From contig NC_063986.1 of the NCBI RefSeq assembly GCF_932276165.1, positions 2,430,501 through 2,494,500 on the forward strand: a stretch of 64,000 nt of DNA. Reading direction: 5' to 3'. The position numbers and the translations under genes were made by a program. How positions within the stretch are numbered: the stretch's first letter is position 1; each line of letters starts with the position of its first letter. A model generated the notes under the pieces. The model did not search any database and was not told where the DNA came from. It saw nothing but the letters and a program-made list of their open reading frames with translations. The stretch is from Plutella xylostella. Taxonomy: Eukaryota; Arthropoda; Insecta; Lepidoptera; Plutellidae. Shown here piece by piece: positions 47,959 to 59,102 of the stretch.

Positions 47959-50900
47959 AAAGCTAGATTGACTCTCCGTATGCTATAGAATCATTTTCGC
48001 GTATTAGGGTGCCATAATCATTAGCCAATTCGTTACTCCCAAGCATTCGTCTGAGGATTCCTCATGCGGCCGGTTTTAATACCTTCTGTTTACATGGTAA
48101 AACTTAACTGCATAACATATCTCTATCAAGGTAACTGCGTTACATTTGCTGCAATTTCCGTCGACGCGACGGGATGAATACAATTTAGATACGTATTCAT
48201 ATAAATAAGAAAATTCTGAGCAGTCTTTCTCGAGATAAGGCGGTTTCCTTCGGTAGCATGGGAGTTCAGTAATTGATTTCATGGAATTTAGCTGGATCTG
48301 GTGGATTTTACTTGAAGTTTGATTACCTTTTTTCTGTATCTACAGGTAGGTAATATTCACTTTTATATATTACAAAGTCCCGAAAGTATTTTTAAAATTT
48401 TGAAGTTGCACGGTAAGGAAATATACTTACTTTATTTAATTTCGGTCAATCGCAGTCAGCACAATCGAAGATCTATTCTAAAGTCTGAACCAATAGAATG
48501 GCAAGCCGAGCCGTGTGCCAATATTTGTCCTTTCATCATTATAATGAGGCCGATTACCATTTCAATGTGGGTAATGTATTCACCTGTTGTTCGTATGACT
48601 ACACGAGGGCAGAGACACTCCCAGCGCCCACGATGCTTCGGCGAAAGTTATCTACTCTCAGATAATATTAATAGAGTAATGATAGGGTTTACAGTTGAAT
48701 GAAGAATGTTTGTTGTCTCGGTTTGCATAAGTAGTGTATGAGACTTGCGCCAGACGCTTGTCTGCACCAAAATCAGGGTAATAAAGTTAAAGGGTTATAA
48801 AGCTATGAAAAACTTTAGCACGTTAATTTTTTATGGGAAATGACATTTTCTGTTAAAAACTTTAAATCTACATGGAATTTTATCAGTAAAGTTCCCGAAG
48901 CCGGGACAATGTAACTGGACTTCGAAACAGTCAGTAATGTAGTTAACCATTATTAAAATACATCAACAATACAGTGTTCCAATTTCACCCGGCAAGCATG
49001 AATGAAAAATCAAAGATGGCACCCGATTCTTATAATCGATTTCATGTACAGTTAACGCTTGATTTCGAAAGATCAAATCGATTGTTATGATTCGTAGAAA
49101 ACACCCAAGGAGCTAAGCTGTTCCAAAAAGGTTGAGTAATGGTGTGATTTTAGTGCTTATCCAAATAACTAACCAGGTTATGAATTGAATACTTCATTTG
49201 TAGGTATTCGGAAATCTTTATTGAATTAATATTTAATTAGGTAGGTATATAGATTTCAAAGGAATGGTCTTGCTGGCAACATGTGAATTCACCTTTTTCG
49301 GTTTATCCAGGACACGTGCGGCATCCGATTAATAAAACTCAATCAACTAAATAAAGGCGTAATCGTTATTACTTTAATAACTACTCTTTAACGCCTTCCT
49401 ACAGCCAGCCTCCTTTTATGTCCAGTAACTGCTAATTTACAAAATTAATCTTCGATCAACTTTTGGCGGTAAACCTCAGTTAAGCTGACAATGTAAATAA
49501 AACATAAGTCTTATAGCTTTGCCATAAGAGTCATAGAGGCGACTTGCGAAGTCCGAATTGGGAGATAGTGGAGTGAATGGGTGCTATAATGGAGTGAGTC
49601 ACGAAAAGACCGGTTCCCACACTCTACATGTGCCCACGCACTTTCTGATTGTCCTGACCAGTATTAACATGGTTTCGTATGCTGTCCATACTGATTTAAA
49701 TAAAATACACGTTTGTCAATAACTGGCTAGCCGGCGGTTTATCTTATTATTGGGGACGGAACATGGGTTTTCTTTTAACAAGCTCGCGAGTTATCTGTTA
49801 CTTTGTTGTGATTTCTTGAATATAAATTTGGTAATACACTGACGAGCAATGAATAAGTTCCACAAAAGTGTAGGTGGACAGCTACAGATTCTAAAAACTT
49901 ATAATTTCAAAATGACTTTACTTCTTATGTACATTTATTAAACGCCCAGACGTTTTATGTAACAGTAAGGTAATTATCGCATTAGCGGCGACAAAACCTT
50001 TTTGCATAAACATGACTATAAATAAACATACATGTGTATATTAATGTAATAAAAAATGTCGCCTCGTTAATAAGCTTTCAAGTGAAAGTCATATGCTTAA
50101 CTGGTTTGCCGAATTTACTTCGCAAGTGCACCAAGATAAAAACGACAAAATTAATTGACATAAGCTTTAGACAGCAATTGACCGTAACTTCCGCACTAAA
50201 CCTCCTATGCGACCAATGCTCATTAAAGCGAATGTAAAATAAAACAAATTAGTATAAACAATTCCTCACTTCAAAGCCACAGAACACTATTCAAAGCCTT
50301 ATAAAGTTAACCAATTGATCTTGTTGTGCTCAGTCGTGTATCTGTTTAGTTGGGACAATAACCAAGTAAGGGTATAAAGGGAAGCCAATATTTAATTGCT
50401 AATTGCTGACTGGCCGCCATTGTTGTGGGTCTTTTGGACAATTGCCATTGTCGCAGCCACAATGTTGGGAACCGACCTTAGGCTCGGGGGTTGCTCATTC
50501 AAAGGTCCCGGAAACGATAGCATCTTAGCACTTGGAGTTAGGTTTTTTGAATGCCTGCTGTGTGCGTATCGCGCGATCTTCAGTTTGTTTCTGTTTTAAA
50601 GCTGTATTGTTTGCGGATAAATGAAAAATGTTATGTTATAGGTTTTGTTTCTGGAGTCTGTAACGCCCACACCGTAGTGTTAAGGAAAATGTATTTGTAT
50701 TAGATGTTTAAAGTGGAATTCTTTGATTAAGTACTTTGAGATTAAATTTTCTTTAAGTTTTTTTTTGTTCTAATTGAACACACTTTAAATTTATAAAATC
50801 ACAGTGTATGTATACAAAGTTATTTACATCAAGTAATTTCTTCTATCCAAATCTATAAACGAGCTCTAATATGCCACAGCAGGGTAATCTATACAGCTCA

Positions 50901-51085
50901 TCAGTTCTAGTATCTTCTTACATTAAGTCAGGAATATGAAACTTGAAGACATTTGAGGAGGAACGCCGCTATCGTAAAGAGCTCAGCAGAATTATTTTGA
51001 CGTAATCACCTTAGAATTTGTTGCGCAGCAATTATTTTCACGGAGAAGGTATGCAGATATGTAAGGAATGGGAAAGTATTTTATA
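47959..51085. other. Gene-free DNA
   Basis: AT-rich with short open frames only; the 127-codon + strand frame at 48319-48702 has no domain. No RNA gene or clear repeat was recognised. Confidence 0.5.
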
Positions 51086-51304
51086 ATCCTAACTAATATT
51101 ATAAATTCGAAACTAACTGTGTCTGTCTGTCTGTCTGTTACTCTTTCACGCCAAAACTACTGAACAGATTTGAATGAAATTTGGTATACATATGGTCTAG
51201 ACCCTGAGAAAGAACATATGCAACTTTTTATAGGATACTTTTTATCCCGGAATTCTCACGGGAAAACTTTTAAGGCGAAGCGAAGCTCGCGGGAGCAGCT
51301 AGTA
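51086..51304 (-). repeat. Dispersed repeat B, copy 3 (inverted)
   Basis: The reverse complement of the unit at 23500: it begins ATCCTAACTAATATTATAAA, contains (GTCT)n, then AAAACTACTGAACAGATTTG, and ends CGCGGGAGCAGCTAGT. The 63-codon open frame across it is incidental. Confidence 0.7.
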
Positions 51305-51536
51305 CCAAATACTTGCGGTATATGTATAGCACTTTTAATGGTAAAAGTTAGGTGGGTTTAGATAATTAAGTAAAATGGAAAAAATACGATTTTTAATAAA
51401 ACCATATAGAATAATAGTGAGCTTTTCAGAGTTTTTCAATCAGTGCCATCCGCTCATTTCTTCGTGCTTCAAATATTAATTAACTAGGTAGGTACGTATT
51501 TAATGTATAGTTGACAGAATATTAGTACATTGTTCG

Positions 51537-51590
51537 CGACTGCAGCAGCGCCGCGACCGCCGCGTCGCCTGGTGGCGGTCGGCGGAAACT
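51537..51590. repeat. GC-rich patch with inverted repeat
   Basis: A very GC-rich island in AT-rich DNA. GACCGCC (51555-51561) pairs with GGCGGTC (51574-51580). It lies about 250 nt before the exon candidate at 51839 and could be a regulatory element or a structured intronic element; there is no direct evidence for either. Confidence 0.4.
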
Positions 51591-51838
51591 AAAAACAATT
51601 GAATGAAAGAATCCTGTGAAAGAAGCGTGTAGATTTTTCACATTCTTGATCTGAACTCGTCACGATACGCATTTGTATAATTTGTATTATATTCAATTTT
51701 CTATGTAAATAAATATAATATCAGCATAAATCTTATGGAATATTAATTGCTTCAACAACATAATATGTTTTTTAAATTCTAAATCTGTATTTTATTCAAT
51801 TAAATACATAATTTAACGTAAAACTTGGTTTTTTACAG

Positions 51839-51897
51839 ATCACTGGGCGAACAATACAACATAAGGAATGCTATTGCCCCGGAATCAACATTGTTGC
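51839..51897 (+). CDS. Candidate 59-nt exon of a + strand gene
   Basis: The segment is preceded by a strong 3' splice site (TTGGTTTTTTACAG) and followed by a near-consensus donor (TTGC|GTAAGTATTTT), in an otherwise AT-rich background. It can be read three ways. As a coding exon it is open in two frames; one gives SLGEQYNIRNAIAPESTLL with one extra base on each side. As a first coding exon, an ATG at 51868 just after an in-frame TAA would give MLLPRNQHCC, ending exactly at the donor in phase 0. It could also be a non-coding 5' UTR exon. The second reading fits the ATG-free candidate exon at 1-278, which would imply a first intron of about 51.5 kb. The protein is not recognised. Confidence 0.45.
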
Positions 51898-52127
51898 GTA
51901 AGTATTTTTTGCTTTACTATTTAAACTAGTATTTTTATTAACTTTGTAATTACCTGTTCATTGAGCGTGTTTAACACGTTACAAAAAAAACTTGGGTGGT
52001 ATAACTAGACGTTTCCGTAAGTAAATATATTCTGTCCTTTACCATAATTATTTAAAATATAGCAAAATGTAAGCTAAGTATAATACTCGTATTTTCTACA
52101 ATAATCAAAAACGTACCACCTTTTTTT

Positions 52128-52700
52128 AGGGTTCCGTAGCCAAAATGGCAAAAACGGAACCCTTATAGTTTCGTCATGTCCGTTCCGTCTGTCCGTCTGT
52201 CCGTCTGTCCGTCTGTCACAGCCGATTTACTCGGAAACTATAAGTACTACAGTGATGAAATTTGATGGGAATATGTGTTGTATGAACCGCTACAAAAATA
52301 TGACACTAAATAGTAAAAAAAAGAATTGGGGGTGGGGCCCCCCATACATGTAACTGAGGGATGAAATTTTTTTTTTCGATGTACATACCCGTGTGGGGTA
52401 TCAATGGAAAGGTCTTTTAAAATGATATAAAGTTTTCTAAAAAACATTTTTCTTAAAGTGAACGGTTTTTCAGATATCAGCTCTCAAAGTCGTAAAAAGT
52501 ATGTCCCCCCCCTCTATTTTTATAACTACGGGGTATAAAATTCTAAAAAAAATAGAGGTGATGCATGCTAATTAACTCTTTCAACGATTTTTGGTTTGAT
52601 CAAAGTATCTCTTATAGTTTTTGAGATAGGTTGATTTAACTGTAATTTTGCTGCTACGGAACCCTTTGTGCGCGAGCCCGACTCGCACTTGGCCGGTTTT
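52128..52700. repeat. 'GGGTTCCGTAGCC' lepidopteran repeat
   Basis: It begins AGGGTTCCGTAGCCAAAATG and ends after CTACGGAACCC, GCGCGAGCCCGACTCGCAC and TTGGCCGG. I recognise these words from many lepidopteran genomes. The 13-nt AGGGTTCCGTAGC (52128-52140) is exactly inverted at 52653-52665. A second inverse (ACGGAACCCT, 52154-52163) forms a 10-bp hairpin at the left end. It contains a (GTCC/GTCT)n microsatellite at about 52180-52217. It is non-coding and its transposon class is unknown to me. Confidence 0.7.
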
Positions 52701-52710
52701 TTTATAGTTA

Positions 52711-53689
52711 GCGGTAGGCAATCTCTGTTTTTATGAGTAGATTTACTTACATTAGCTTTTCTGAAACTGTCCTTTATGCTTGCAAAGGAATGTGAATTAA
52801 CTTCAAATAACCACACTATAATTTCTCACACGATACAAAAAGCTATAACTAAAACCCAATGAACTAAATCTTAACGTATCGGCTTGCGTGCTTAGCAAGA
52901 TATATATTATGTACCTATACATATCTACTCGCTTATCTGTGTAATGAGGCTTTGCAACACATTTCTATCTGGATCGAACGGCTCAATTAAAAGGATTCTC
53001 GATTTCTCGATTTATCAGCAGCGCTACTAATGAAATTTGTGCTGAATTTTAGTTTTATTTTCAGTCAAAGAAACAAAAAGTTTATGTTTTTGTAATAATT
53101 CGTAGAGTTTGTAATATTTATGCAGGTGTTTTAATAGTTATCTAATCTTGTTACAATCTCATTTTAGGAAAAAAAATATATACACGTATGTACTGTAACG
53201 TAACTATACGAGTAATACCATAGAATAAGAATAGAATAGAAATAAACCTAAGTTCTTCTGTGAGGTTCGAGATCTGCCGGTCCCAGATTGGTTTCAAGAG
53301 TAATCTCGCGGGTCCTATTACAAAACACATTTTGTTTTATTACGCGTTAAATCTTTGATAATTGATAACTGATTAGATAGCGCGTTGATTTGAATACCTT
53401 ACAGCTTATTTTGTAGTGACTAAAGGTTAATATTGATTGACAGAGCTGTATACATGCAACTTTGTTGCGCTGCCTTTAATAAAAGCTGGGAGCAAATTGA
53501 TGGTAATATTTAGATACCTATATGGTAGAGATTTGCAAAAGTGTTGTTTTATTTTTTAAGATCGCTTACAGAGTTTTATATTTTTGAAATCCGGTCATAA
53601 CACAAAATTTAGTAAGTAATATTTTTCAAGATAACTTACACGATAAATGATGACAGTTAAAAAAAAAATAGCCTACAAACTTATTATGT
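52711..53689. other. Gene-free DNA
   Basis: AT-rich sequence between two repeats; no feature recognised. Confidence 0.5.
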
Positions 53690-53902
53690 ACTAGCTGTTC
53701 CCGCGCGCTTCGCTTCGCCTTAAAAAGTTTTCCCGTGGGAAATCCGGGATAAAAAGTAGCGTAAGTTCTTTCCCAGGGTCTAGACCGTATGTATACCAAA
53801 TTTCATTCAAATCCGTTCAGTAGTTTTGGCGTGAAAGAGTAACAGACAGACAGACAGACAGACACAGTTACATTTATAATATTAGTTAGGATTAGTTAGG
53901 AT
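53690..53902 (+). repeat. Dispersed repeat B, copy 4
   Basis: It starts CTAGCTGTTCCCGCGCGC, has (GACA)n before the tail, lacks the CTTTCGC part of the tail, and ends with two ATTAGTTAGG units as in copy 2. It is in the same orientation as copies 1 and 2. Confidence 0.7.
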
Positions 53903-56143
53903 TACGCTGGTGCTGTAGTAAAGTAGTTTATAAATTCAATCTTAAAATATAATGGTTGCACTTTTACCTTGATGACTAAGTAGAAAAACCTAGTAATTTA
54001 ATTCGGTACCTTCTAAAATTCCATAAACTAAATATTTAAACTATCATAATTAAAAGAAAGTTCGATAAAAAGTAAAACAAATAAACAATCAACGTCAAAC
54101 AACTAACGTCCATAACTATAATCATAATCAATTTAAGATTAAACTGTATTATTAATATTTAATACTTAGCTTTTTTATAAAGGAATGCACCGTTCCACAG
54201 AAAGTACTCTTGTAATCCGTTCATATTCCAGTTGTCTTATACGTTCTCCTTTTGTGAAGCAAATATGACTGTTTATGCACAGTAATAAGAGTCACGAGGA
54301 AGTATAGTGAAGTGGTTCTAGGGGTCTAGTAATGTTGGATGGTATGTGAACAGGTGCCGTAGGTGGGCTCGACGCAGGCGCATAGAAGACTCAACGGGAG
54401 AGCGGTGTTGCCAGGAAATAAATAGTTGTTAATAAACAGTCGTTTTATTGTTGTTAGTTTTTAATTGAACTTTCTCCGGGTAGGTTTAAATGTTTGGTAT
54501 TGATTTTAAGAAACTTACAAGAACAGTATTGATACCTTAATATAGGCTATAAATGAATACGGAATATAGGCTACATATACATATATGACAAGAAAACAGT
54601 ATTTTTCCATAGCATAAAGAATCAAAGTGCGGCCCTTGGTGAGTTTGGAGTGGTAAAGAAAATCGAACATTAAACAGCCTTATATTTAACAAACGTATAA
54701 AATTCAAACCAGAACTTAGTCTGTTAATTCAAATACCTGCTAGTCCTGCGACTAATCACTGTCGAAGCCTCTGAATTCATTTTCTCCGGTATCATTGTGC
54801 AACGGAAACTATTAACTAAAGAAAACCTCATGACTGCCAGTAAGACTTCGGCACTGCATTAGAACATCGAATGGGGAGAAGTGACGAATGAAAGTATGTA
54901 GGTAATGTAAAGCAATGTAAGGTATGTGAGGGGAATCACTTCAAGTTATGTCACTGACTGGTATCATCTAGAAATTCTGTGGAGCGAAACCTATAGATAA
55001 CACTAATGAGGTTTAGTTATGTATGTATGTCGAACTTGTGTACAAATAAATGGAATTTATTCCTTTACTTAATATACGTACCTACTAAAAAGTTAACTGA
55101 AGATTTTTGTTTCATATTATTTACTTCACTTTTAATCTGCGGTTAACAAAAAACACACGTAACTGCCAATTTCAATAATTTCCTACCTGTTGGATGAAAT
55201 GAAAAGGTGCAATCTGTCAAAATCGTATGAAAGTATCTGCCACTCATCGATAGTTAAAAAAAGAGCAACAATTAAAACTGAAAACTATTGTTTCCTCTTC
55301 TACCTTTCCCTCTGTTCCTCTGTCCCAGCGTTTCGTCACACGGAGCACCCAAGACAGCATTCCTGCGACTGTAATCCGAATCTGTAACAACCTCTTGTAC
55401 TGTTATCCTTACTGTGACAAGGATTTATGTGGACTAGCTGACGGCGCATGTGGAACCATGCCGCTCCAAACGCGAAATTAAGTCGCTAAATTATCGGTGC
55501 ATTTCTGTATTATGCTAATGCTGTGGGGACCGGAGTCGGTTCAGTTTAGATTTGAACGAGATAACAAAATCTGATGCTGATAAAATTAATAGCAACACGC
55601 TGGGTAATTTGATTATAATTTTACTACTGCTTGTCGTAATTGTAGTTACACCACCTTTTTATTTCATAATACAATTAGGTCCATGAAGTTGGCTACGTTA
55701 ACACTTTTGTAAGTACCTTGTCAAACTAACATAAACCGCCTTTTCATTCTTTCAAAGACGTTGGTTAGTTCGACAAAGCGACTTTCAAGTTGTTTTGACT
55801 AAACTGTACCTTTCATTCAAGTACCTACCAAAAAGAACCGGTGTAGGTAAATTCATCTCGAATTCGCAGATAATAAAGGCTCTATAAAATTTGTAGACAA
55901 GCATCTGACCAGGATGAATATATCCAATGATGAAATGAAAGTAAATGCGACGTGCGGTAAACCACTCGCCGACCTCCCGACCGCTGACGCCTTCAACCCG
56001 CCATCTTTGCGTCGGATCATTGCATTGTTGACTATAATCATATTAAAGACAGCTTCAGTGATAACTGACCAGTAAACTCGTGTTAAAAATGTCAATTATG
56101 ACAAATTACTGCTTTTTCGATTTAATCAGACATTAATAATCAG
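53903..56143. other. Gene-free DNA
   Basis: No gene or RNA recognised. Open frames at 55190-55387 and 55853-56095 are short and without domains. Confidence 0.5.
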
Positions 56144-56200
56144 CACAACCCAACACGTCCCCACTGCTGGGGCATGGGTCTCCTTCTAATGAAATAAAGT
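56144..56200. repeat. LINE-associated repeat fragment
   Basis: CAACCCAACACGTCCCCACT followed by GCTGGGGCATGGGTCTCC resembles the 'CCCACTGCTGGGCATAGGCCTCC' sequence of lepidopteran RTE-type repeats. Only about 55 bp remain. Confidence 0.45.
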
Positions 56201-56920
56201 GTTTTTTGAAATCAAACACCCTAAAAAAACCAGAGCTAAATTATTTATTTTTCAGCTGTGTAGACACACCTTTAACGTATAAAACTCCATTGTTTTCGTT
56301 GTATAGTTTAATTTTGACAACTTACCTAACCAACAGGTTTCAGAAGCAAAAACCGTTGAATCAATACTGTTAATGAGGTAAAGCAAACGACTGTACGGCA
56401 CAAAGGAATTGCACAAAATAGTTGGGAAATTATTAATGAGTAAAAAATTAAGATAAAATCTTTATTGTTCCAGCCATCATTATGAGGCTGTAATTGGTGG
56501 AAGCGAACATTAAAATAAAGGAGCCTTCCGAATTCTGCGTTGATCATTATGAAATGACATATATTAAAAATAAACAGTAGGTGACATTTCTTTAACGTTT
56601 ACTGAGTCATGCCTTGCAATACCGAGTTTCGTATCTGGCATTATTATAGGACAAGATCTTATATCAACCTCATCACCTACAGTGAACGCTACATCGTTGG
56701 TTTCGCTTTTTATTAACAGCATCGTAAAATAAATTTATTTTAAACTTAAAACGCATGTGTTACTTTTATTTAAATCATTTGTAACGTCCGATTTCAGATA
56801 AAAACTTAAATTTTCATTTCAATTACAGTCGTAAAGTTAAAAATCAGTGTGAGCTTTTACTTTAAATTTTATTTACTATCTATAAAATTTTGTGCTATAA
56901 CGTTTTAGATACCCGTTTAG

Positions 56921-56928
56921 TATAAAAA
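56921..56928 (+). promoter_or_regulatory. Possible TATA box for the ORF at 57054
   Basis: TATAAAAA followed by GC-richer sequence (GTGGCCTCGCTTGGAGC). A start site near 56950 would give a 5' leader of about 100 nt, with one tiny upstream ATGGCGTGA frame. In AT-rich DNA a TATA match is weak evidence. Confidence 0.3.
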
Positions 56929-57053
56929 GTGGCCTCGCTTGGAGCTATTAACTTATTTGCGTGCGTCGAGGTCACTCTAACAATTGGCATTATTTCTTTC
57001 TCACGACGATGGCGTGATAGAAAAATATTTGCACTCATTCAAATTGAATTTCA

Positions 57054-57362
57054 ATGACAACACTCAAATCATATTTGTCACTTGATAGTCGCATGGTGAA
57101 TAGACAGCCATTATATTTAACTAACAAAATATTCATATTCATGTCTGAATTATGCAATCGTTTAAAGTTGGAGGTGACTGCAATGAGGTCAATAGTATTA
57201 GCACAGTATACTGAGCTGCCATATTCATTTCCTGTAGTAAGCAGAGTCAAAGGAAAATGTATAAGAGCCGATGTTACAAGTGTTAATGAGGTAGTAACGG
57301 AGACTACTAATGAAGCTATCGTCGATATAAATGGCCAAAGATTAACAATGGACCCTCGATAG
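57054..57362 (+). CDS. Candidate small ORF of 102 codons, function unknown
   Basis: An ATG-to-TAG frame whose codons largely follow the RNY pattern. The product begins MTTLKSYLSLDSRMV and ends VDINGQRLTMDPR. It has mixed hydrophobic and charged residues in the middle, no signal peptide and no clear membrane segment. A TATA-like box lies about 130 nt upstream. I saw no AATAAA within about 120 nt after the stop. The reverse strand is also open (121 codons), which halves the weight of this evidence. It might be a small intronic gene, a terminal exon or chance. No family is recognised. Confidence 0.28.
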   Translation: MTTLKSYLSLDSRMVNRQPLYLTNKIFIFMSELCNRLKLEVTAMRSIVLAQYTELPYSFPVVSRVKGKCIRADVTSVNEVVTETTNEAIVDINGQRLTMDPR

Positions 57363-57939
57363 CCAAACTTGTATGTACTTACATGCCTGCTACGGGACAA
57401 GATTTTGTTACGTAACCTTTTACTAATTATAATAAGTTAATTACTTACAATTTATGCGTGTGATTTAATTAATGTATTGACATGGATTCGTGACATTTCA
57501 CAACACTTGAAGAATTTTGATATGAAAATGATGGTGGGTTTAGCCATTTAATTAGCTACCGGTTTCCGTGTAAACATATTGATATTAGTAGGGCCTTGTT
57601 TAGTTTTACGAGTAAGTGACCGACACTTGCAATTTAAACCTAGTTAGTGTAATACGAAAAATAATTAACTTTGACTAAATTAAACACTTGGCCGACATGC
57701 TCGTGAGTTGATAGTCTAGGGTTTCTGATTTCTCGACCTATTTTCGTTCTCGAGCTTCGAGAATTCTCGAGCCCAAATTCTCGAATCTTCTCGAGTCTCG
57801 AGCCTTTCTAAGAAATCCTTTAGAAAAAAGCCTTAATTTAAAAAAAACCCTAAATCTCCCTTTTTTATACTTTGTCAACTTAAACACAAAGAAAATACTT
57901 TACTAATACTCATAATTAGCTGGCTACTAATCACTAGTA

Positions 57940-58250
57940 CAAGGTTGGCCAAAAGTAATCACCCTATTGGAAGATGCTCTCATTTGTGGAAGCCCTTAAG
58001 GACAACATTCGACACGAGTGCTAGAATCTCTCGCCCGAAGTTCTCACTGAAGTGATGAGAAATGCCATTAAACGAGCTCGTATGGCAATCAATTGTGACG
58101 GCGCCCATTTGGCCGTTATTATCTTCTCGACTTAACAGTAATATTGTAAACGTTCAAATAAACATAATCAAAAAACAGAATCGAAATTTTTCATTTACAA
58201 AAAAAATAGAGGCAAACACCATCGGATGACTTCTTTTGGTCCACCTGAAC
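57940..58250 (+). mobile_element. Internally deleted mariner-like element
   Basis: A terminal repeat, CAAGGTTGGCCAAAAGTAAT followed by CACC, opens the element. An imperfect inverse (GGATGACTTCTTTTGGTCCA, then CCTGAAC) closes it. TA dinucleotides flank it at 57938-57939 and 58251-58252. The left end joins directly to the last 55 codons of a transposase, so most of the gene has been deleted. It is inserted inside the hAT-like element. Confidence 0.7.
57968..58135 (+). pseudogene. C-terminal remnant of a Tc1/mariner-type transposase
   Basis: The frame reads WKMLSFVEALKDNIRHEC, a premature TAG, then NLSPEVLTEVMRNAIKRA and RMAINCDGAHLAVIIFST before the TAA. The pattern of a final helix followed by a conserved C..GGHL-like tail fits the C-terminus of Tc1/mariner transposases. 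The TAG probably arose from CAG. The catalytic domain is absent, so the copy is inactive. Confidence 0.65.
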
Positions 58251-58565
58251 TAAGAAACAGTACGTAACTATTACTATGTTATCATTTATAGAGTAAAAAT
58301 ATTGTAAATAGAAAACTATTTGTAGTATTTGTTGTTAAGTAACACAACAAAGCAATGAAATTGCTCGGATTTTTACGGTAATTAACCTTAAAAACCTTAG
58401 GACCTAATCATTCATTGGTATTATCAGTACAGCACTAGCTTAAATGGAGATGAAACATAATAAATCATAATACACGCGCTTGGTATGATTGGTAGCTATG
58501 CGTCTGTGTTGTTAAGCGGCGCAGGAAAATAAGAATTGAAAATTCTTAATTTTTATCTCAAGGCT

Positions 58566-58984
58566 TCGAGCGAAGCTCGAAGCGTCCGTAGTCGAGCGGG
58601 CTTCAGTGATCGTAACTGATCACTGAGGTTAAGCAACAACTGACACGGTCAGCCATTGGATGGGTAACCGATTTCAAGTGGTTCTTTTCTGGACGCTTCC
58701 GTGCTTCGGACGGCACGTTAAGCCGTGGGTCCCGGTTGCAGCTTCGGCAGCAGTCGTTAAGCCTAGTTAGAGGCCTTCGGGCGGCTTGAAAAACATCTGA
58801 CAGTCGGGTTGCCCAGCCCACTTACCCGACAACTTGCATTGTACTCATTCAAAAACGGCGATACGGCTCGCGACCTATCACGTGAGTACAATGCACAGCG
58901 AAAAGCGGGTGACTCGCTTGCGAGTCACCTCTGACTACCCCTTCGGGGATTACAGTCGTGAGCATATGTATGTATGTATGTATG
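58566..58984 (+). mobile_element. SINE with 5S rRNA-like head and structured tail
   Basis: A 419-bp insertion is flanked by TATCTCAAGGCT at 58554-58565 and 58985-58996, a perfect 12-bp target-site duplication. The stretch 58615-58672 resembles the internal promoter region of a 5S rRNA gene: GTTAAGCAAC (58628-58637, box A-like) and ACACGGTCAG with TTGGATGGGT and ACCG (58645-58670, box C-like). This would make it a SINE3-type element transcribed by RNA polymerase III. The body (CGGACGGCACGTTAAGCCGT, then GGGTCCCGG) is a sequence I know from lepidopteran repeats and is probably LINE-derived. It ends in an (ATGT)n tail. Alternatively it is a LINE 3' end with fortuitous 5S similarity. Confidence 0.6.
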
Positions 58985-59102
58985 TATCTCAAGGCTCGAG
59001 AAATTCTCGAGTCTTCAGATTTTTTTCTCGTCTCGAACCAAGCCGAATTTCTCGAATCTTCTCGAGCTCGAGAATTCTCGACCAGAAACCCTAGTTGATA
59101 CT

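Larger units (their letters stand above)
57716..59094. mobile_element. Non-autonomous hAT-like element hosting two insertions
   Basis: The ends CTAGGGTTTCTG (57716-57727) and CAGAAACCCTAG (59083-59094) are perfect 12-bp inverted repeats. They are flanked by TTGATAGT (57708-57715) and TTGATACT (59095-59102), an 8-bp target-site duplication with one change, the length typical of hAT elements. Subterminal regions on both sides are packed with CTCGAG/TTCTCGA words in inverted arrangement. No hAT transposase is present. After removing the nested mariner-like element and SINE, about 0.64 kb of its own sequence remains. Confidence 0.7.
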
